A stretch of DNA of 64,000 bases from Diphasiastrum complanatum (lineage: Eukaryota > Streptophyta > Lycopodiopsida > Lycopodiales > Lycopodiaceae), in contig CM055114.1 in NCBI GenBank assembly GCA_029204225.1, positions 11,407,634 to 11,471,633 of the forward strand, read 5' to 3'. Positions 56,709 to 64,000 of this stretch are shown here, piece after piece (within the stretch, counting starts at the first letter, position 1; the number at the start of each line of letters is the position of its first letter). The notes beneath the pieces are model-generated. The model saw only the letters and a program-made list of their open reading frames with translations. It was not told the DNA's origin and searched no databases. The position numbers and the translations under genes are program-made.

Positions 56709-59480
56709 CTAAGGTGAGATGTGCTCTTGGATAGCTCTGGCCCAATATCTTAGGGGATTTTTGTAGTCCACACATATTTTAATTTTTCCATTTTTCTTAG
56801 GTACTACCATGATAGGCGATACCCAGTCCGTGTGTTCCATCTCGTAAATGAATCCTACATCGAGAAGCTTTTTCAATTCTTCATGGACTAGCTGGGCGTA
56901 GTGCGGATTAGACTTGTCAGGCCTACTAACGACAGGTCTTGCTCCATCAACCAGTGGAATGGTGTGAACTACTACATCTGGCGATATGCCCTTCAACTCA
57001 ACATAATTCCAAGCAAGACAGTCATGGTATTTGCAAAGAAGGGCTTTAAGATCTTGTAGTTCCTCTTCTTCTATGTCTTCTCCAACAGATACCATATGAC
57101 TTTCCTCTCCCTTCTTAGCTAGATCTATCTCTTTCATGCGGGTAGGGCCTTCGTAAACGTTGACCCCTAGGGAGGTGTCTTCTACTGGCTCTCTCTTGGC
57201 TATGGACATGACCACTACCACTTCATCCACCTCATAATCCTTGAAGTATCGTGGCACATCATGCGCAATATTGGGTTCTTCTATGGAGTCTTGTCTGATT
57301 TTCTCGTGTAATTTTTGGTTGGTCATCAACTGTCATCAACTCGGTCTTGATCCCTCGTTTATCACTCTTGGCCTTCCACTCAACGGTTTTAGCCTTATAA
57401 AGGGGCTTACGTTCTCGGGGCGGGCTAGTGGTTGGCTTATTGTCAATTCTCATTCTTTTCAAGGCTCAATCAAGTTTCTTGACACTCTTAGATGGCTTCA
57501 AACCTAGCTGTGCGAAGGTGATGGGGAAATTTTTTTTTGGAGAGCCTCCAAATGGGGGATCCAGAGTAATCGGCTCTTTTCCCTTGACGTGCATTGATGA
57601 CTCGGTTCGATTGTCAGCTTTGGGATCTTTTACCATCGTAATGCTATTGTCCCACAGTGAGACTTCTAGCTTGTAAAGAGCTTTGTCCTTAGCTAGGTCC
57701 CAAGCTATGCATTCTCGCAAGAGATCGTTCACGGTTATTGGGACACTAGTCATGGATCCATCGATTACTGTATCCATTCGACCAACTATAGCATTGCCTT
57801 GTGGGGTTCTGTTGTTTCTATGGGATCTTAGTTCGCTAGTGGTTTTCATGGATCTAGTATGTCACGATTTTGGCACAATCTTGAAACGATGAGAATCTAC
57901 ATATCTAAGAAAATCTTCATCCTCGTATTCTCGACCTTCTTCTAGGGTGAACATCTGAAGAACTTCTATTTCTTTCTCACTACAGACTCTTTGAAGTGGC
58001 TCTTGGGGTATAGCCTCTAGGCTCATTATAAAAAGTGACATAGAGTCTTGATGGCCTTTGTTGGATTTCTTCGTTGGTTTCACTACTCTCTTGATCAAAA
58101 TATCATCATCATCAGAGAACGTGTCTATGGCAGACCTTCGTTTTGGCGATCGCTCAACTGATGCAACATCAAACTGAAGACAATCCACCGTAGCTAAGGC
58201 TTTGGTCCATTTTACTACATCGGTTTGCGAAACTTTACATATGACAACTCTCCTCCAACAACATCCATCATCTGACTCCTCGTCAGAATGAATTTTAGTG
58301 GTAGAGCTTACAACCATGGATCTTTGGTCAGTGGGTTTCGTGATCCAGGTATCAGGATCGATCTTAACTGTAGAATCATGATTCTACATGACGATATGAT
58401 ACTGTCTCCAGTCGTGGAGTGCTTGTGATGTTCTGAGCCACGGTCTACCTAGTAGGACACTATAGGATTGGGGGGATTCAGGCAAGTCCAAGACTATGAA
58501 ATTTAGCACGAAATGAATTCCAGCTACTTTGGTTGTACTTTCTTGGCTATGCCTAACGATTTCACACTGGATTGGTCAGCTAGCCGGATCATTAAAAAAG
58601 CACTATAACTTGGAGGAGATGTATTCACTCCTGATCCTCCGTCGACTATGGCTAATTCTCGTGGAAACCCCCAGTGCGTGATAGGGATGGTTACACGTTT
58701 GGCATCTTTTTCTCATCTTACACCTACTTGGTGGACTGGTTGTGATCCCTCTACTTCCACATCCGGCACCAGATTGGTAGGGTGTGCTTCAGGTCTATTG
58801 CTTCCCGGTCCATCTATGTAAGTCTTCAATCCTTCCCAAAGGGTCGGATGCATTTTGAGTAGGGTGCCAAAGAGTATTTGGACATCGCCTCTTAGTAGAT
58901 TGACTAGGACAACAATATGGTCCATTTCCACCTCCTTTCTATGGAAATTCAAACCAGAATGCTCATGTGCATTCTGTCCGGTTTTACGGATGAATTGCAA
59001 TAATCTTGGATTTACGAGGGAGCGGGGGGAACCGTTCAGCCGTTGATCGCGGCCGTTGATCGTTTTTACCCTCGGACTGACGTTTGTCTTGCTCTTGGGC
59101 TACCTCTCTAACTTGATCTAGGGCTTGGGCTTCTTTCTCCCACTCCTTCATACGTTTAAAATTCCCTTGTTCAACTGTGGAATTTGGGTATTCACCTACA
59201 TATAGAGAACCAGATGATCCACTAGCAGCACTAGTAGTGGCGGATCTGGTTGGTTCCTTCTCTTTTTGTTTTCGGGATTTGGTCTGGATGAATACCCCCA
59301 CACTCATTAGGTGTAGTGGGGCAGAGACCTCTCCTTGCTTCTTCTTTCTCGTTGGACACGTTAGGTATAGGTGTCTGTACCCACAATCAAGGGCGGTACA
59401 AAATTGCCTTGTGGTTTGTTAGGACACTTGACAATCCTATGGTTCTCTCCACATCCATAACATTTTATGGGAGCTCTGAA
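56709..59480 (-). pseudogene. gypsy gag(zinc knuckle)-protease-RT remnant (element E)
   Basis: A CCHC knuckle CYGCGENHRIVKC lies at about 59462-59424. A charged spacer follows (59307-58984). The retropepsin site reads AIVDGGSGVN at about 58660-58628, with the flap partner block YSVLLGRPWLR at about 58470-58440. A long polyprotein spacer follows (58317-57862, 57849-57466). The RT N-terminus (57329-56709) has AQLVHEELKKLLDVGFIYE, WVSPIMVVPKKNGKIK and ICVDYKNPL, then leaves the family abruptly. Stops and frameshifts divide the frame. The knuckle is only about 500 nt from the PBS, so most of the gag body is missing. Confidence 0.82.
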
Positions 59481-59885
59481 TCTTGTACCACAAAGTTGGT
59501 TTGTGTTGATCGGTATTAGATCACCATTCGTTCAGTCTATGAAATGCACTGGAACTGAATCCGGTGCTTCATCCTTGGGATAGTAGGGTTCATCGGTCAC
59601 CTCAACCATGTTCAACTGCTAAGCAACTGGTTGCAGGTTCCTCACTACTAATCCTTGGGTTTTGGGAGAAATAGGTGGTAACACCAATCTAGGTGGTGGT
59701 TGGGATAAGGCACCTTCTCATTGTGCCAATGGGGTGGGATTGGTCGGACTGGTTGATTTCTGAGGTTGTATCAGTAGTTTGTGGTATCATGATTGCTCAT
59801 ATTACAGATATGGCAATAACGTACGGGCCACTCTAATCTCTGTCATAGCTGTGGGCATTTGTTTCTGGTATGGTTGCTGTCAGAA

Positions 59886-59967
59886 GTCTGAGAGACACTT
59901 TTGCCACTCTGATACCACTATTGGAAGTCTGAGAGACACTTTTGCTGCTCTGATACCACTGTTGGAA
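59886..59967. repeat. 41-bp tandem duplication spanning the gypsy PBS/LTR junction
   Basis: Two copies (59886-59926 and 59927-59967) carry TCTGAGAGACACTTTTGC, then CTCTGATACCACT-TTGGAA. Only the second has the intact PBS complement GCTCTGATACCA. Confidence 0.9.
59947..59958 (-). promoter_or_regulatory. primer-binding site of element E
   Basis: The minus strand reads TGGTATCAGAGC, one base inside the LTR terminus TTCCAACA. Confidence 0.85.
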
Positions 59968-60351
59968 ATGTTCTGTAGTTCCCAACGGGGGCACTCAGAT
60001 AGAGTGGATCTGAGTAGTTGTAGCTACTGCTTCATACTACGACCAAATTTGGGAGCCTTGAATACATGTAATGATGCCCAACTTGGGCTTTCATTTATTG
60101 TATGAAAGAGCCTATACACAGATTTTACTAAACTGTATTTTAAGCTATTGCTCTTCCACAATGGTGATTGTTGTAGGTAAATCTTTGCAGCACGTTATTA
60201 GCTCCTGTCTTTTTCGCAACTGTGACAAGACAAATATTAGTGAATGTGCCATTGCAAATTATGTCATTTTTCTTTAGTGTGTACTATTCTAAAATGGCAA
60301 TAAACATAGAGTACTTACGACTCTTTCGTTGATGATGAATCTGAAATAAGT

Positions 60352-60734
60352 TGTTAGAATGGTTTGTAATAGCATGAGCTTTGCTTTGATAAAATCAAGC
60401 ATCCAATACTCTTCCACCTCAATCATAGTAAGAAATTATTCGTTGTGTCTGATGCTTATCTCCTTTCGGTTTGTGTGACCATTTAGTTGGAAGTCTTGAT
60501 CTAGTGGTAGCCATGTACCATTAGTTTTCTTGAATCTCTGATAGCTAAATGTGCAACTGAGAATTCAATACTTCATATTTGGCTACGTAATCACTTAGTA
60601 TCTAGCGATTTTAAAGATAGTTGCTAAAGATTGAACATGATTTCCATCACTACTGCTTTGTTCAATTTTGATAGGCGTAGTCATGCATTGGAAGTAGGAA
60701 GTTTCCGCTACTATTATGTAACCTACTTCTGACA
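60352..60734 (+). repeat. 5' LTR of element D
   Basis: It begins TGTTAGAATGG, ends ACTTCTGACA, and is followed without spacer by the PBS. Confidence 0.72.
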
Positions 60735-60746
60735 TGGTATCAGAGC
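60735..60746 (+). promoter_or_regulatory. primer-binding site of element D
   Basis: It reads TGGTATCAGAGC. A near copy, TGATATCAGAGC, follows about 40 bp downstream within a short duplication of CCTACTTCTGACATGG-like sequence. Confidence 0.9.
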
Positions 60747-61004
60747 AATTTCACTACTTCTTTATCTGATTCCTACATGATATCAGAGCGAAAGCTCTAA
60801 TAGTTGATATCTTCTGCGATATCAAATTCTTCAGTTCTTTCCAACCTTTCAGTATCAGAGAATTGGTTTCCTATTGTTGGAATTACTACATCTTAGTGTC
60901 ATCGATACAATCGACAGACTAAGTTCCAGATGGATTCTCAAAGTAAAGTCGGTCTCATCGCAGAAATGCTGAATGGATCCATTTATCATTTGTGAAAATA
61001 TAAG

Positions 61005-62967
61005 ATGAAGACCTTGTTAATCGCCAGTGAATTATGGGATGTTGTCACAGGTATAGAAGTAAAACCTGAAGACGACGCCTCAAAGTGGAAATCGAAGGAC
61101 GGTAAAGATTTCGCGCTTATTATCCTCAATATATCATATACACAGATTGGACACATAGCTGAAGCAAAAATGTCAAGAGACCTTTGGGACATCCTAAACT
61201 CACTATATGACGTGAGGGACGTAACTACTAGGTTACATCTTCACATTCAAGATGTCTATTGGTGATTCACTTCAGAGTCACATTAACCAGTTTAAGAATC
61301 TCTTGCAATAGATGGTCGCTGTCGGATCAATCATAGATGATCAAGACGCAATCCTGACATTGCTTTCAAGCTTGCCCTCTACATATGAGAACTGGGTGAT
61401 GATCATATTGACCCACACAGACTTAACTATTACTAGAGTTATCACTATGTTGCTGCAAGAAGACAATAGAAGAAGTCAAGAAACATCGTCTGCTTCCTCC
61501 TCTCAGGCTCTATATGTCAACAAAAGCTCTAAGCGATAGAGCAAAAAAACTTCAAGAAGGCTGCGACAAATCAGAAGCGACTTAAAGTCAAGAACAATCA
61601 TCAAATCCACAGTTGAAAAAGAAGATGTTTTGCACGTATTGTAAGCGCAATAACCATGAGATCAAGGATTGCCAAATTCTCCAAGCAAAGAATGCAGCCA
61701 AGCAACCTGATCAACAAGCAAACACAGTCTCATCATCTCCCCAGGTCAAAGTGGATGAAGGCGCATTTATGGTCAAAGATCAAAGTGCATTTTTGGATGA
61801 TTCATGGTTTCTGGATTTTGGAGCAACTCAACATATGACCAATCAACATGATATCTTCAACTCCTACATGCCTTACAGCACGAAGAAATTTGTTCATCTT
61901 GGTGACAATAGTACTCACACTATTGAAGGTGAAGGTACTGTAAGATTGTGATTCTAGTATGATCAATTCAAATTACTATCAGAAGTCTTCTATGTTCCTA
62001 AACCCTCTACAAATCTTTTATCAGTAATTAGAATTACAGATTTAGGTCATAAGGTAGAATTTGAATATGATCAATGCAAAATTATTGATAGGAGTAATAA
62101 GATCCTTGCACTCGGCAAGAGACAGGGTCACTTATATAGATTGGCACACTGTTATTCTGAGCCTAGTCAAGTCTTGAAAACCTCTGTTCTAGTCAATAAA
62201 ACATTACTATGGCATCATCGCTTAGGACACATGAATCATGCATCTATTTTGAACATGTCCAAACAATTCTTGATCTCAACTATCCTTCTGGTGAGGTCGA
62301 TCTCCTTGTCTGTCATAGATGCATTTTTGGAAAGCAGGCTAGGATTTCTTTTAGATCAAACCATATGCATGTGGCAAAAGGTCTGCTAGATGTTGTTCAC
62401 ACAGATATATGTGGACCTATGCAAACTCCTTCATTGGAGATGCAAAGTATTTCATTACCTTTATTGACGAATTTCCCAGAAGAACAGCTGTTTATTTTAT
62501 TAAAGAGAAATCAGAGGCTTTCATACAGACAATTTAAAGAGCATGCTAAGAATCAAACTGGCAAACGAATCAAAACACTGAGGTCAGATAACGGGGGAGA
62601 ATACATCTCCAACGAATAAAAAGAGTACTGTCTCAACAACGACATTGAGCAAGAATATATCACCTCCTATTCACCTCAGTCAAATGGTCTTGTTGAGAGA
62701 AAGAACAGAACCTTAGTCGAATCGGCAAAGTGCATGTTATTACATGCGACACTTCCGAAGTCCTTCTGGGCTGCAGCTGTTTTAACAACAACCTATATTC
62801 AGAACAGATGTCCTACTAAAGGCCTCTCAGACAATACACCATTCGAAGTTTGGACAAGTACCAAACCTTCTTTATCAAACTTACGAGTTTTTGGATGTAC
62901 TACTTTCGCGCAGATACCTCGTGATCTCAGGAAGAAGCTCGACTTCCAGAGTATCAAATGTTGTTAG
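61005..62967 (+). pseudogene. copia gag-protease-integrase remnant (element D)
   Basis: Gag begins at 61005 (MKTLLIASELWDVVTGIEV). A CAA-to-TAG type nonsense change is at about 61309. The zinc knuckle CTYCKRNNHEIKDC is at 61631. The protease (61741-61951) has DFGATQHMT. GAG-pre-integrase has LLWHHRLGHMNH and a frameshift near 62270. The integrase keeps all three catalytic acids: HTDICGP, RSDNGGEYISN and NGLVERKNRT, with a TAA between the second and third. It ends with LRVFGCTTFAQIPRDLRKKL. Compared with A it extends about 350 nt further into the integrase. Confidence 0.9.
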
Positions 62968-63951
62968 CATCTGTGCTAACACAGAAAAAATAAAAAAGAG
63001 AGAAATAAAACTCCGTGGCATGTGTTTGTAAGCCCATGAGTAGAAGCTTAAAAATAATAATAAAATAGTTTAAACCTAGATTTAGAACTTAGACTAGGAA
63101 ACTTAAGATTAGCAATATTTTGTCTTAAGTTTTCCTAAGTTAAAGAACTTTTGAAGTTCTAAATCCTATGTTAGAAGTTCTAAAAGACTAGAAATAGATT
63201 AGTCCCATAAGTTAGTGGATACTTATGGAACACTTTTGAGATTAAGCTACCTTGCTCTCTATTTTGGGATTATCTCTCTATTTCATTGATATTCCCTTTG
63301 GGAAGGTGCATAGCTTGAGAGAAGGTGCTCGGGCCTCCTCTTGCCTCCTTCTCATTGGTTTATTTGTGGCATGCCTTATTTGTTTATTATTAGTTAGCCG
63401 CAATTTATTTCCAATCCCTTTTGGGTGTTAATCTAGGATTTACTTTAATCACCTTGCTAGTTGGGTAAGCCTTAGTAAGGTTTTGTATTTTGTTATCTTA
63501 GTTAGTTCATTTCTATTTCGAGCACTAGTTGGGTAAGCCTTAGTGCTTTCATCATTGTTTTCTATTTTTGCGCTCTGTTTGAAGCTTGGTAGAAACTTAG
63601 AGAGAGGACGATCCTCTCTTTACTACACCACATCGTGAGTAGATCTAGCCAAACATTCGCTAATTAGATTTACTTTCAACATTTTAAAGCATTTTTTACC
63701 TAGCTTCTTTTTCTTTTGTTTTTTTTCGCTTCCGTGTTGTGTGTTTGCTTGTTTGCCTGTATTATCTCTTCCAACCATAGCACGAGTCTTCTCTCCAAGT
63801 CCTACACGAGCTGTGGAGCAACTTATCAAGCCGGGAGGAAGCAACAAAAGAGTCAATTTGGGCATTTTCTTTGAAAAGAAATGACCCAAGTGACTTTTTT
63901 CCAAACTAAACAGGTATATCAGAATTTGCCAGTCTGTCTGCAGCCCTAACA
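62962..63951. repeat. candidate 990-bp LTR
   Basis: It begins TGTTAGC and ends CCTAACA (inverted termini) where element D is cut. Inside are two copies of CTAGTTGGGTAAGCCTTAGT, at about 63450 and 63527. The flanks (AATGT and GATCC) do not match and no PBS follows, so it may instead be ordinary repeat sequence. An 8-bp stem (TGTTAGCA/TGCTAACA) lies at its start. Confidence 0.3.
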
Positions 63952-64000
63952 GATCCCTTTCATTTTATCACCTCCACGAATTCTGACCATTGTCAGATTC
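62968..64000. other. non-coding right edge
   Basis: It is AT- and T-rich, with no gene recognised. A 93-codon minus-strand frame (63904-63623) is Lys-rich and probably chance. Confidence 0.45.

Larger units (their letters stand above)
56709..60351 (-). mobile_element. Ty3/gypsy element E, truncated in reverse transcriptase
   Basis: On the minus strand the order is LTR end (59960), PBS, zinc knuckle, protease and RT N-terminus. It stops at about 56755, so the YxDD box, RNase H, integrase and 3' LTR are missing. The LTR begins TGTTGGAAATGTTC on the plus strand. Its outer end is not defined, and element D's LTR starts at 60352. Confidence 0.8.
60352..62967 (+). mobile_element. Ty1/copia element D, 5' LTR to integrase
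   Basis: A 383-bp LTR (60352-60734) has near-perfect inverted ends TGTTAGAA/TTCTGACA. PBS, leader, gag, protease and integrase follow. It breaks off at about 62960, before RT. It belongs to the same family as element A, including the unusual DFGAT protease site. Confidence 0.87.

Noticed and set aside
62962-63951. A confirmed solo LTR at the right edge
   Set aside because: The inverted ends TGTTAGC/CCTAACA are suggestive, but the flanking pentamers differ and no PBS or polypurine tract adjoins; kept only as a low-confidence candidate.

Overview
This is nuclear DNA of a land plant. It is AT-rich and heavily loaded with transposable elements. The main host gene has 21 exons and canonical GT-AG introns of up to 4 kb, and encodes a BSU1-like kelch/Ser-Thr phosphatase of the BSL2/BSL3 type, a plant lineage. 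Retroelement families are plant Ty1/copia, Ty3/gypsy, CACTA (En/Spm) and Helitron. Long introns and nested old and young repeats suit a large-genome plant (a fern, lycophyte or gymnosperm would fit), but the sequence alone does not fix the species.

Layout. 1-9.6 kb: three copia elements. Fragment A (+) meets fragment B (-) head-on at about 1750. Element C (-, 4215-9613) has both LTRs, a primer-binding site and a polypurine tract, but no recognisable integrase and a very diverged reverse transcriptase. C probably sits inside B's LTR. 9.6-11.6 kb: GC-richer upstream region with a 21-bp tandem array, two G-boxes and a six-copy ~92-bp minisatellite. 11.6-32.75 kb: the BSL gene. Its exons join into an uninterrupted 1031-codon frame, and its introns carry degraded repeats and microsatellites. 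35-45 kb: a CACTA-type region. It has an intact four-exon Transposase_24-like gene (-), a broken TNP2 gene series (+) with a SET methyltransferase-like domain between its modules, and clusters of a palindromic motif around GTGGATAATCCAC. A deleted copia element is nested in it. 45.7-48.6 kb: a crippled Helitron Rep/helicase (-). 48.7-50.2 kb: LTR and leader of another retroelement (-). 50.47-50.82 kb: an orphan GIY-YIG endonuclease remnant (+). 51.3-52.3 kb: microsatellite cluster. 52.9-55.07 kb: a second apparently intact host gene (-) of unknown function, with six ~36-residue internal repeats, a 5'UTR intron and a TATA box. 56.7-60.35 kb: truncated Ty3/gypsy element (-). 60.35-62.97 kb: copia element D (+), same family as A. 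62.96-64 kb: LTR-like, non-coding sequence.

Only three units look able to make an intact protein: the BSL phosphatase, the 546-residue repeat protein and the 279-residue Transposase_24-like protein. Everything else is mobile-element debris. The most unusual features are the SET domain inside a CACTA gene series (with a second degenerate copy beside it), the intact DNA-binding-type CACTA gene next to arrays of a palindromic motif, and the isolated GIY-YIG nuclease. I saw no tRNA or rRNA gene. All intron positions are hand-called from splice consensus and protein-family continuity, with no transcript evidence.
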